In this document: positions 7,647 through 15,582 of the stretch, one piece after another
How the letters are laid out: each line of letters starts with the position of its first letter
How positions within the stretch are numbered: position 1 is the first letter of the stretch
Assembly (NCBI GenBank): GCA_016764115.1
Contig: JAESSM010000183.1
Span: 1-20,819 of the forward strand
Length of the DNA: 20,819 bases
From: Bacteroidia bacterium
GTDB taxonomy: Bacteria; Bacteroidota; Bacteroidia; JAESSM01; NORP286
Reading direction: 5' to 3'
The notes under the pieces: generated by a model
The model's input: the letters and a program-made list of their open reading frames with translations, nothing else
Databases searched by the model: none
Told to the model about the DNA's origin: nothing
Translations under genes and position numbers: made by a program

Positions 7647-7654
7647 AAAGTATT
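7647..7654 (+). repeat. Right 8-bp direct repeat (probable target-site duplication)
   Basis: AAAGTATT, identical to 7174-7181, lies directly outside the right terminal inverted repeat and about 40 bases before the mqnA ATG. Confidence 0.7.
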
Positions 7655-7693
7655 ACAGTGTAGAAAGTTTATTATCGTTAAGTTAATTAAAAT

Positions 7694-8476
7694 ATGGAGA
7701 AGATAAGGGTAGCAGCAGTTTCATATTTAAATACTCAGCCATTTTTATACGGATTAAGAAAGGCCAAAATTTATAATATGATTGACATGTCTCTCGATAT
7801 CCCATCAGAGTGTGCAAGAAAATTATTGGCTGATGAAGTTGATATTGCTTTAGTACCGATCACCGTAATACCTAAAATGAAGGAATATTATCTTGTATCC
7901 GATTTTTGTATTGGAGCGGATAAACCAGTTAAATCTGTTAAGCTTTTTAGTGAAGTTCCAATTGAACAGGTGGAAAATGTTTATTTGGACTACCAGTCAA
8001 GAACTTCTAACCTTCTGATTCAAATATTAATGCAGTTTTGGTGGAAAAAGAAAGTTACATTTATTCATGGAAAGGAAAACTATGAAAAAAATATATCCGA
8101 AAATACTGCCGGTATCATAATAGGTGATAGGGCTTTGGCTATGGCATCAAAATTCCAGTATCAATATGATCTGGCTGAAGAATGGATCAATCTCACAAAA
8201 ATGCCTTTTGTTTTTGCTTCATGGGTCAGCAACAAAAAAATACCTTCCAACGTTCAAAAGGACTTTAATGAAGCATTAGCATTTGGAGTAAAGCACAAAG
8301 AGGAAGCGGTTCAGGAAGCAGTGAAGAAATTTAGTGGAAATTTTGATTTGAATGATTATTTGATGAACTGCATAAATTATCATTTAGACGAGAATAAAAA
8401 GAAATCAATGAAGTTGTTTTTTCAATATAAAAGAGAGTTGAACTGGGATGTGATACTTGAAAATGAAAGCCATTAA
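7694..8476 (+). CDS. mqnA: Chorismate dehydratase MqnA
   Basis: The product is 260 aa. MqnA removes water from chorismate to give 3-enolpyruvylbenzoate, the first step of the futalosine pathway to menaquinone. It belongs to the MqnA/MqnD periplasmic-binding-protein-like fold. Recognisable parts are VAAVSYLNTQPFLYGL at 7-21, the DIALVPITVIPKM stretch at 50-62, IGADKPVKSVKLFS at 73-86, and LDYQSRTSNLL at 98-108 with the family's SRTS motif at 102-105. MqnA is preferred over MqnD because of the YLNTQP and SVxLFS motifs and the neighbouring mqnE. ATG 7694 is the only plausible start; there is no upstream ATG and the leader is A/T-rich. It was probably once directly behind mqnE. Confidence 0.9.
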   Translation: MEKIRVAAVSYLNTQPFLYGLRKAKIYNMIDMSLDIPSECARKLLADEVDIALVPITVIPKMKEYYLVSDFCIGADKPVKSVKLFSEVPIEQVENVYLDYQSRTSNLLIQILMQFWWKKKVTFIHGKENYEKNISENTAGIIIGDRALAMASKFQYQYDLAEEWINLTKMPFVFASWVSNKKIPSNVQKDFNEALAFGVKHKEEAVQEAVKKFSGNFDLNDYLMNCINYHLDENKKKSMKLFFQYKRELNWDVILENESH

Positions 8477-8505
8477 ACTATTGCAAATTCAAAATTTAAC
8501 AGAAA

Positions 8506-9390
8506 ATGGGAACAACTAACAAACACATACTGGTACCTATTGATTTTTCAGAAGTATCATTGAATGTACTCAGGCATTCGGTCTATACTGCCAAAATTAT
8601 TGGAGCAAAGATCACAATGCTTCATGTTATAGAAACCTATTCTTCTAATTCATCTATAAGCAAAGAAATTGGAGAAAATAATAATCAGGACGCAATCAAA
8701 CGTGTAGTTCAAGAGAAGTTTGATGAACTTGTAGAAAAGTACAAAAATGAGGGGATTGATTTTAATATTATCATTTCCGAAGGAAAAATTTATAAAAAAA
8801 TTACTGATGTTGCCGAAGAAATAGATGCTACTGGGATTTTTATGGCAACCAGTGGTGCTTCAGGATTTGAAAAAATCGTTGGCACCAATGCTTTAAAAGT
8901 TGCAAAATCCGCAAAATGTTTAGTGACTACAATTCGAGGTACAGAAGATGTAACTAAGTATGGATATAAAAATATTTTATTACCTCTAGATCTGTCAAAG
9001 GAAACCAGGGAAAAAGTTAAAGTAGCAATTGAGACTGCTCAACAGTTTGGATCAAAGATCCGGATCATTTCGGTGACCACTTCAAAAGATGAGTTTATTG
9101 TTAACAAGTTGCGTGCTCAACTAAAGCAAGTTACAGGTTTGGTTACAGAACAAGGGATTAATGCCACTTCGAAATTGGTGGAGGGTGCAAATATTGCTAA
9201 GGCTGTATTAGAATATGCGCATGAAATTGAAGCAGACAGTATATTCATTATGACTCAACAAGAACTGGGTTGGGTTGACCAAATAATTGGGTCTGCTGCA
9301 CAACAGATCATGAATCATTCTGAAATTCCTATTATTAGCATTAGACCTGCAGATAGGAAAGACCTTACATCGTTTGTAAAACCGTATTAA
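8506..9390 (+). CDS. Universal stress protein, tandem UspA domains
   Basis: The product is 294 aa with two UspA domains. The first (about 5-143) opens with ILVPIDFSE and ends with TSGASGFEKIVGTNALKVAKSAKCLV, a shortened version of the Gly-x2-Gly-x(n)-Gly-Ser/Thr nucleotide loop. The second (about 152-285) opens with ILLPLDLSKE and ends with QQELGWVDQIIGSAAQQIMNHSEIPIISI, where the first Gly of the loop is replaced. The first domain could bind ATP; the second probably binds it less well or not at all. This tandem form is common in Bacteroidota. The gene lies 29 bases after mqnA and may be read through from it. A cytoplasmic stress role is inferred from family only. Confidence 0.9.
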   Translation: MGTTNKHILVPIDFSEVSLNVLRHSVYTAKIIGAKITMLHVIETYSSNSSISKEIGENNNQDAIKRVVQEKFDELVEKYKNEGIDFNIIISEGKIYKKITDVAEEIDATGIFMATSGASGFEKIVGTNALKVAKSAKCLVTTIRGTEDVTKYGYKNILLPLDLSKETREKVKVAIETAQQFGSKIRIISVTTSKDEFIVNKLRAQLKQVTGLVTEQGINATSKLVEGANIAKAVLEYAHEIEADSIFIMTQQELGWVDQIIGSAAQQIMNHSEIPIISIRPADRKDLTSFVKPY

Positions 9391-9417
9391 ACAGAAAGAA
9401 ATCAAGCGAAGAAAGAA

Positions 9418-9471
9418 GTCAGACTGAGTTTATCGAAATCTGTGGCCATATTTCGATAAACTCAATATGAC
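9418..9471. repeat. REP-like long palindrome between convergent genes
   Basis: TGAGTTTATCGAAAT (9425-9439) and ATTTCGATAAACTCA (9450-9464) form a perfect 15-bp stem with a 10-base loop. GTCA (9418-9421) and TGAC (9468-9471) add four outer pairs after a 3x3 internal loop. The sequence is an AT-richer version of the CTTCGACAAGCTCAG palindrome widespread between bacterial genes. It lies in the 91-base gap between two converging genes and probably stops transcription from both sides or blocks 3' exonucleases. There is no T run right after it on the + strand; on the - strand a T/C-rich stretch follows. Confidence 0.8.
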
Positions 9472-9481
9472 CATACTTTGT

Positions 9482-11335
9482 TTAAAGTCTTACCAACTTT
9501 GACTTTAACACTTCATTCTCAGAAGAAACCATTAAGAAGTATACACCATTTTGAAGTGAGGCTCCACTTAAAATGCAATTAGTAGAATTGTTATAAAACT
9601 GAGTCTCGATCAATCTGCCTTGCATATCGTACAAGTTGACTTGTATATTTTGAGGAATTCTGGATTTTATGATAAGGTTACCTCCAAGTGCAAATTGTTC
9701 TGAGTTTTGAATTACTAATTTTGAATTATCAAACTGTAATGCTGAATTAATTCCATCAGGTTCTTGAAGAATTCCTCTAGCAATGAATTTTTCGTAAAGC
9801 ACGTCTATATTAGTTCCTCCATTAATAAGTGTGTCAGCCTGAAGCATTAATTTTGCAGCTTTTGGAAAAGAGACGTTAGCAACATAACTATACATTGCTT
9901 GGATCAACAATTTGTCAGTAGTTTTTCTTCCAAGTACTTCCCAAATTTCCATTAAAGTACTAGACCATATTTCACCGCTAGCGTGAATATCATTAGTTTT
10001 CATTCCACTAGGATAAGTCTTTGTTGTTGCTGCAGTTCTTCCATCAAAATATGGATTGTGACCATCCCAGCTAAACATATTTTCCCACTTATAAGCATTG
10101 ATACTTCTTGAATAAGACACAGCTAAGTAATCGCATAACCCTTCATCTAAAGCTGATCTTTCATTTCCACTGTTTCCTCCTGGTGCCGCAGCATCTGAAA
10201 TAGCATGTCCAAATTCATGAATCAGAACATCTGCATCTTCAGCATCATCCACACCACCAATTCCAAAGGTGATCTTTTTGGGAGTTTGGGGATAGTAGTA
10301 ACTCACATCACCATTGTCTCCGTGAGGATCAACATGTACCTGCTCATTTAATAGATTAGTAAAACCTAAACCGTCAACTGAATCTGTAATGTAATGATGA
10401 AAAGTATTTAAGTGATAAAAAGCATTCACATCTTCAAATCCGTTTTCATCTCTCGTGTAATTGAAGCTTGGAGAGTTTTCAGTGACAGGGGAGATGTATG
10501 GAGCTCTTATATCAGTAATTTTAATATTATCGCTAACAAGGGAGTAAGTTCCGCCACTAAAGGAAGCGGTAAATGTAACTGATACCATTTCATCATTTAA
10601 AACAGAAACATAACCATCACTATAATCTTCATAAGGAGAACCATATTCTACTCCTGCTGTAGTTAAAGGGTCAGGTAAGAATACCATTCCACTCACTAGA
10701 CTATCTGCAGATGCTGATCTCATTCTCAAATCCCTTTGGTATATTATTTCTCCATCAATATCTATTATGCTTTCATCATAATTTCCTGATATTTCATCGT
10801 AAACTTTTATTTTAAATGCGGGTTTAGGAATGTTTTGGTCATCAAAAACAATGATCTTTTCAATTTCTTGCTCAGTGATGTTACTGTAATTCTCACTGAT
10901 AAAGGATTCAGCAACATTGTTAGTTGAGGATTTAAAACTATTAAGGGAGCTTATTGTAGGAATTTGGTTTCTGTCAGTAAAGGAATAAGAATTATCGAAA
11001 AGAGACAGTACCTCACCATTTTTCCTAATATTGATTTTTATTTGAGACCTATAAACAGGAATGCCGTTGTAGGTTTGCAGGTAGGTTAAGTGAGTTGCAT
11101 AAGGACTTCGAATATTTGAAATAAGTTCAATATCATTATGAATGGATTTCAAATTCTCTAAAGAACTTACCAAATAATTTTTTGCTTCTGTTTCAAGATT
11201 TACCTTGTTAAAAGTTATTTTCGGATGAGATGATTGAACAACTCTTTTATCCAATGAATGAACAGAATTTTCATTGCTGCCAAAAACAACCGAAATCTGC
11301 AAAAATAAAATAAGTATGTAGGTAAAAAATCGCAT
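9482..11335 (-). CDS. Secreted gluzincin metallopeptidase (M4/M36-like) with FTP propeptide and T9SS sorting domain
   Basis: The product is 617 aa. Residues 1-19 form a signal peptide (MRFFTYILILFLQISVVFG). Residues about 45-200 are an FTP/PepSY-type propeptide (HLTYLQTYNGIPVYRSQI). The catalytic domain carries HEFGH at 373-377 (His373, Glu374, His377) and the third zinc ligand, probably Glu398 in ALDEGLCDY, 21 residues after His377, as in gluzincins. Before it, EDVNAFYHLNTFHHYITD is an M36-like element. The C-terminal about 75 residues are a T9SS type A sorting domain (NLYDMQGRLIETQFY, NGVYFLMVSSENEVLKSKLVRL). The enzyme is predicted to be exported by Sec and T9SS, then activated by loss of the propeptide. 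Assignment to M4 or M36 is uncertain. It follows the YigZ gene by 50 bases and faces a REP-like hairpin at its 3' end. Confidence 0.88.
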   Translation of the reverse strand: MRFFTYILILFLQISVVFGSNENSVHSLDKRVVQSSHPKITFNKVNLETEAKNYLVSSLENLKSIHNDIELISNIRSPYATHLTYLQTYNGIPVYRSQIKINIRKNGEVLSLFDNSYSFTDRNQIPTISSLNSFKSSTNNVAESFISENYSNITEQEIEKIIVFDDQNIPKPAFKIKVYDEISGNYDESIIDIDGEIIYQRDLRMRSASADSLVSGMVFLPDPLTTAGVEYGSPYEDYSDGYVSVLNDEMVSVTFTASFSGGTYSLVSDNIKITDIRAPYISPVTENSPSFNYTRDENGFEDVNAFYHLNTFHHYITDSVDGLGFTNLLNEQVHVDPHGDNGDVSYYYPQTPKKITFGIGGVDDAEDADVLIHEFGHAISDAAAPGGNSGNERSALDEGLCDYLAVSYSRSINAYKWENMFSWDGHNPYFDGRTAATTKTYPSGMKTNDIHASGEIWSSTLMEIWEVLGRKTTDKLLIQAMYSYVANVSFPKAAKLMLQADTLINGGTNIDVLYEKFIARGILQEPDGINSALQFDNSKLVIQNSEQFALGGNLIIKSRIPQNIQVNLYDMQGRLIETQFYNNSTNCILSGASLQNGVYFLMVSSENEVLKSKLVRL

Positions 11336-11385
11336 GCTTTTATAAATACAAATACTACTCCAAAAACGCTTTAAAGGGTATGAAA

Positions 11386-12006
11386 TTACCTGGTTTCAAT
11401 AAATTCAACCTCTAAATTAGGCAATTTGTCTAGTTTTTCCAACGCAACCTGTGCCACATCTTTATTTAACGAAATAAGTAACTCACAAGATTCATCAAAT
11501 TGCTTGTTTATTTGGCTTATTTTGTCCTTTGGTTGATTAATAATATTCATGACTTCGTTCATGGTTTCATATTGAAACTTCAATTTGTAAATATCTTCTT
11601 GAGATCTTGAAATAATAGTAGCATTATTAATAGCATCTTTTGCTGCATTTCGGTATGCTTCAATAAGTCCTCCAATACCTAGCTTTGTTCCTCCAAAATA
11701 CCTTACAACTACAATAATAATATTGGTTAGTTCAAAGCGTTCTAGTTGCTTCAAAATTGGTTGACCTGCTGAATATTTTGGTTCATTGGCATCATTCATT
11801 CGGTAAATGCTAGCATCTGGCTTAAGTCTGTATGCATAACAATGATGCCTGGCATCATGGTATTCCTTTTGAAGTTTTTCAAGTAGATCTTTTATTTCTG
11901 ATTCTGAAAATACAGGATAGGCGAGGGCTATAAATTTACTCCCTTTAGCTTTGAACAAGCCTTTAGAATGAGCAGTAATCGTTTTGTATTGGGCGTATTG
12001 CTTCAT
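11386..12006 (-). CDS. YigZ/IMPACT family protein (UPF0029)
   Basis: The product is 206 aa, the usual length. The N-terminal IMPACT/UPF0029 domain (about 15-122) shows KAKGSKFIALAYPV, DARHHCYAYR, ANEPKYSAGQPIL and the signature VVVRYFGGTKLGIGGLIEAYR. The C-terminal ferredoxin-like DUF1949 domain spans about 138-202. E. coli YigZ and eukaryotic IMPACT belong here; the eukaryotic protein controls the Gcn1-Gcn2 translation pathway, while the bacterial role is not settled. ATG 12006 is the only sensible start. It sits between the receptor gene (53 bases upstream) and the secreted peptidase (50 bases downstream) on one strand, so the three may share a transcript although their functions look unrelated. 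Confidence 0.92.
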   Translation of the reverse strand: MKQYAQYKTITAHSKGLFKAKGSKFIALAYPVFSESEIKDLLEKLQKEYHDARHHCYAYRLKPDASIYRMNDANEPKYSAGQPILKQLERFELTNIIIVVVRYFGGTKLGIGGLIEAYRNAAKDAINNATIISRSQEDIYKLKFQYETMNEVMNIINQPKDKISQINKQFDESCELLISLNKDVAQVALEKLDKLPNLEVEFIETR

Positions 12007-12059
12007 AGTTTAGAAAGCGAATTATTTCCTACCAGGACAAATGTGAACGGAAGTGATAA

Positions 12060-15000
12060 TCAACCAATCTTTACCCCAATAAATAGTATATCATCGATTT
12101 GCTCATGATTGGCCTTCCATTTTTCGATTTCGTTGAGCAATAGGTCACCTTGTTGAGCCATATCATGACTTTGATTGGAAAGGATCAATTCTTTAACCCT
12201 TCTAGATGAAAACTTTTTATTATGGGGTCCTCCAAATTGGTCTTGATAGCCATCGCTAAATAAATAAAGTGTATCACCTTCTTCAACATCAATTTGATGA
12301 TTGGTGAATTTTCGAGATACCTCATGTGATTCTCCTCCAATACCAAACCTGTCAGCTCTTATCTCAAGTAATTGAAATTCTTTATTGTTTTCAGATTGGT
12401 AAAGTTTAAACTTTTTGCCATCTATCAATTTTGAAAATCGTTTATCAATATTTTTGGCTATGAGATAAAGCGAATTGTATGCACCGGAGAATTGAACTTT
12501 TTTGTTCTTTTCATTAATGTTGCAAAGCGCAAGGTCCAATCCATCTTTAGCTTTAGAATCTTCCTTTTCTTGTCCTAGAGCTTGCCTGATCCCTAAATGG
12601 AGATTATTTAATATTTCTGAAGGTTTTGTAATTCCTTTTTCTAGAACGATTTGGTTCAATATGTCATTGCCGATCATACTCATAAAAGCACCCGGTACAC
12701 CATGCCCGGTACAATCACAGGCTGCAATGATTATCCCATCATCGTTGTCAGCAAACCAATAAAAATCACCACTAACAATATCCTTGGGCTTGAACAGTAC
12801 AAATGAATTGGGTAGTGTAGTTCTTATATCCCTCTGATCCGGCAATATTGCTTCTTGTATTTTTTTAGCGTAGTTTATACTATCAGTAATATCTTTATTC
12901 TTAGCAGCTATCTCATCTCTACTTTCTTCAATGATCTCTTTTTGCCTTTCAATATCATCCTTTTGTTCACTGATCTCTTTGGTTCTTTCCTGTACTATAT
13001 TTTCCAATCTTAAATTCTCTGCCTTTAATTTTTTGGTGTATAGGCTAACAGTTAAAAAGATCAATCCAACTAAAGAGAAGAAATAGCTGATATAAGCCAT
13101 TGCTGTACGATACCATGGAGAAAGGATAGAAAATTTGTACTGAGCCTCATCGCTAAACTGATTGTAAATATTTTTACCTCTTACTAAAAAATCGTACTTC
13201 CCTTCGGGTAGATTAGTATATTTAGCATTTGTGTTAAAGCTCAAAGTAGACCATTCCTGATCAAACCCGTCTAGTTTATATTGATACTTGTTGACATTTT
13301 CATTATCGAATGATGGCGAAGCAAACTCGATTGACAAAGAGTTTAAACTAAATGGTAATTTTATTTCGAACTGCTCAGTTTGATTGATTGCTAATGTGTT
13401 TATTCCATTTTTCGATTGAGCGGAATCAAAAAATGCACCGTTAAAAACTGTGGAATCCTTACCAACTGTTACATTTCTTATCAAAGTTGAAATTTTATAG
13501 TTGGCCCCATTGTCTAGATTAGAGTTATAGCGCACAATACCTTCACTACCACCAAACCATGTAACCCCATGTATATCAGGATAGATAGCATAAATAAACT
13601 GTTTAGGGATTCTGCTGAACGGGTTTGTTTTCCATATATAGGTTCCTTTGCTTGACAACAATGCTTCACCAATTTCTACTTTGTTGCCTTTATAAGTAAA
13701 CATCCAGACATTGCCTTTAATGTCTTCAACTAATCTGGAAATTCCGACAGATCCATCCCCAAATGACTTTCCAAGAATTGTATCAGAAGTAAATTGAATA
13801 TTTTTATATGAGTTATCGTCAATCTTGAACAAACCCTTTGGCGTAAAGAACTTCAGTTGACCATTTATGGTAGCGACATAATTTTCCCCAATTGGTAATC
13901 CATTTTCTGTGTTATACCTTGTTATATTTCCAATTTGTATATCATGATCTTTACCTATAATGTCTATTTTGATTATGTTCTGTTGTACTGTTCCCAGCCA
14001 AATGTTGCCATTAGCCTCTTCCTCAATAAACCTGACGTCCTCTTTTATCTCTTTATATATATTACCTTCAACCCAAGTGTCATTTGTATATTTTAAATAG
14101 GCCAGCCCATTTTCTGAAGTACCGATGTATAAAATATTTGGGCTATTAATAGATGGATGCATGACCGTTGCATTTGGGATCTTATAAATGAGTTTGGCTT
14201 TGAAATTCTCAATTCTGTATATCCCGTTATCAGTAGAAGCAAGCAACTCCTCAGAATTATCATGTTCTATAGTAACCAAATCCCATCCCTGTATTCCAAT
14301 TCCTTCAATAGGTTTGAAAATATTTACTAATCCGTTTAGTTCGGTGTTCCTATCAATATAAAAGACTCCGTGATCTGTAGCAACATATAGTATGTTTTGG
14401 TGTCTTATAATTGACTCCACTGTCCCTTCCAAACCATTTTTGTCGTTAAATACAGTCAATGGAGAACTGCTTTCAGCTCTTGTTATTCCATTATTCAAAG
14501 CTATCCATAGTCCCCTTTGGTCATCTTGATATAAACACTTAACCGCTTCATCTTGTAGTCCTGCGCTTTTATTAAGTATTTGCGTTAATCTTGCCCCTTT
14601 ACTTACTATCGCAACGCCACCAAACGCAGTAGCATAGGTATAATTAAGTTCGTTTAATTGAATACTGTAATAGATCTGGTTCTCTTTTAAAAAACCATCT
14701 GCCGATGAAGTAAAAGGTTCTGGAGGATCTTGTAAATTGGAAATGTAAATTCCATTGGATTTGGTTCCTATCAGGTAGTTCAGACCATCAAAGTTATTGA
14801 TGGAATAAATTACATCATTGTTGAACTCTTTTTCTTCGTGAATTACTTTAACTGAACTGTTTTCAAACGTTACTAATCCAACATTTTTTTGTCTTGCGAA
14901 GAAAGTATTGTTGACTACCCATGATGGGTATAGTCCATTTTCAAATTCAAGCACTTCAAACTTCTCATGATCCCATATATATAAAGTGTTGTAGGCATTA

Positions 15001-15434
15001 AAATAAACTTTGTTACCTAATGTATGTGTACGCCACACATCTCCAAATTCCAGTTGTTCTTCAGTCAAATGAGGAAGAAGCGACACGTATTCCAGTTCTC
15101 CATTTTTAGTTGGTTCTAAGTACCCAAAGTCACCTTGAGTTCCCACATAAATTACTCCTGAACTGTCAATATCCAAAGAACGAACAACTGGATGATTGGG
15201 AATTTCTATCATCCTCCAAGTGCTTCCATCATATTGAAGGACTCCCATACCATTACCGAAATACACTATACCTCTTTTATCTTGTACTATTGACCAGTTT
15301 TGAGGTGCTGCCTCAAACTCTTTAGAGTATTCCTTGTGGGTGTAATTTTTAATATAGGGCACCCCTAACTGTGCCTTAATTGAACTGAGGCATATAAAAG
15401 AGAGAAAAAGGAATGCTGTTAAACGATTTGTCAT
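12060..15434 (-). CDS. Periplasmic propeller / Y_Y_Y sensor with SpoIIE-type PP2C phosphatase
   Basis: The product is 1124 aa from ATG 15434; TTG 15452 is rejected because it lies inside the -7 promoter box. Order: signal peptide 1-21 (FLFLSFICLSSIKA); two-component-regulator-propeller repeats about 25-690, with GVLQYDGSTW, RGLWIALNNGITR, GVTWFGGSEGIVRY; a Y_Y_Y domain about 700-773 (YQYKLDGFDQEWSTL, LPEGKYDFLVRGKN); one membrane helix about 776-798; a charged coiled coil about 800-865; a SpoIIE phosphatase about 880-1122. The phosphatase motifs are GDFYWFADND, CDCTGHGVPGAFMS, DGLDLALC and LFSDGYQDQFGG, including the metal-binding Asp residues, so it should be active. Such domains usually dephosphorylate anti-sigma-factor antagonists; no such partner is in the window. 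Typical hybrids of this build carry histidine kinases instead. Confidence 0.92.
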   Translation of the reverse strand: MTNRLTAFLFLSFICLSSIKAQLGVPYIKNYTHKEYSKEFEAAPQNWSIVQDKRGIVYFGNGMGVLQYDGSTWRMIEIPNHPVVRSLDIDSSGVIYVGTQGDFGYLEPTKNGELEYVSLLPHLTEEQLEFGDVWRTHTLGNKVYFNAYNTLYIWDHEKFEVLEFENGLYPSWVVNNTFFARQKNVGLVTFENSSVKVIHEEKEFNNDVIYSINNFDGLNYLIGTKSNGIYISNLQDPPEPFTSSADGFLKENQIYYSIQLNELNYTYATAFGGVAIVSKGARLTQILNKSAGLQDEAVKCLYQDDQRGLWIALNNGITRAESSSPLTVFNDKNGLEGTVESIIRHQNILYVATDHGVFYIDRNTELNGLVNIFKPIEGIGIQGWDLVTIEHDNSEELLASTDNGIYRIENFKAKLIYKIPNATVMHPSINSPNILYIGTSENGLAYLKYTNDTWVEGNIYKEIKEDVRFIEEEANGNIWLGTVQQNIIKIDIIGKDHDIQIGNITRYNTENGLPIGENYVATINGQLKFFTPKGLFKIDDNSYKNIQFTSDTILGKSFGDGSVGISRLVEDIKGNVWMFTYKGNKVEIGEALLSSKGTYIWKTNPFSRIPKQFIYAIYPDIHGVTWFGGSEGIVRYNSNLDNGANYKISTLIRNVTVGKDSTVFNGAFFDSAQSKNGINTLAINQTEQFEIKLPFSLNSLSIEFASPSFDNENVNKYQYKLDGFDQEWSTLSFNTNAKYTNLPEGKYDFLVRGKNIYNQFSDEAQYKFSILSPWYRTAMAYISYFFSLVGLIFLTVSLYTKKLKAENLRLENIVQERTKEISEQKDDIERQKEIIEESRDEIAAKNKDITDSINYAKKIQEAILPDQRDIRTTLPNSFVLFKPKDIVSGDFYWFADNDDGIIIAACDCTGHGVPGAFMSMIGNDILNQIVLEKGITKPSEILNNLHLGIRQALGQEKEDSKAKDGLDLALCNINEKNKKVQFSGAYNSLYLIAKNIDKRFSKLIDGKKFKLYQSENNKEFQLLEIRADRFGIGGESHEVSRKFTNHQIDVEEGDTLYLFSDGYQDQFGGPHNKKFSSRRVKELILSNQSHDMAQQGDLLLNEIEKWKANHEQIDDILFIGVKIG

Positions 15435-15449
15435 CTTGAAACCAGGCTT

Positions 15450-15457
15450 CAAATATA
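15450..15457 (-). promoter_or_regulatory. -7 promoter box of the propeller/SpoIIE receptor gene
   Basis: On the - strand this reads TATATTTG, an exact TAnnTTTG. It lies 15 bases upstream of the ATG at 15434, giving a very short leader. No well-spaced -33 TTTG was found; CAAA at 15484-15487 is 26 bases away, longer than usual. Confidence 0.5.
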
Positions 15458-15484
15458 ATAATCCCCTATCAATCGTTATTAATC

Positions 15485-15515
15485 AAACCAACTAATAAAC
15501 CAACCACCAAACCAC
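15485..15515. repeat. Three 12-bp-phased direct repeats in a divergent promoter region
   Basis: AAACCAAC at 15485-15492 and 15497-15504, and AAACCAC at 15509-15515, start exactly 12 bases apart. They lie between the -7 box of the - strand receptor and the -33 box of the + strand AsmA-like gene. They could be binding sites of a shared regulator, or only chance in an A/C-rich stretch. Confidence 0.45.
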
Positions 15516-15525
15516 TGGCAGTATT

Positions 15526-15558
15526 TTTGTATCCCTTTTCTATATTTTTTTAACTTTG
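15526..15558 (+). promoter_or_regulatory. Promoter of the AsmA-like gene
   Basis: TTTG at 15526-15529 and TAACTTTG at 15551-15558 are 21 bases apart, matching the Bacteroidota TTTG-N19-21-TAnnTTTG consensus in both elements. Transcription would start near 15565, about 18 bases before ATG 15583. The TTG at 15556 is part of the -7 box, not a start codon. Confidence 0.75.
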
Positions 15559-15582
15559 ATACCTATCATAAAATTTAGCATC

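Noticed and set aside
15485..15515. Possible CRISPR-like array
   Set aside because: Units are only 7-8 bp with 4-5 bp between them, far below CRISPR repeat and spacer size.
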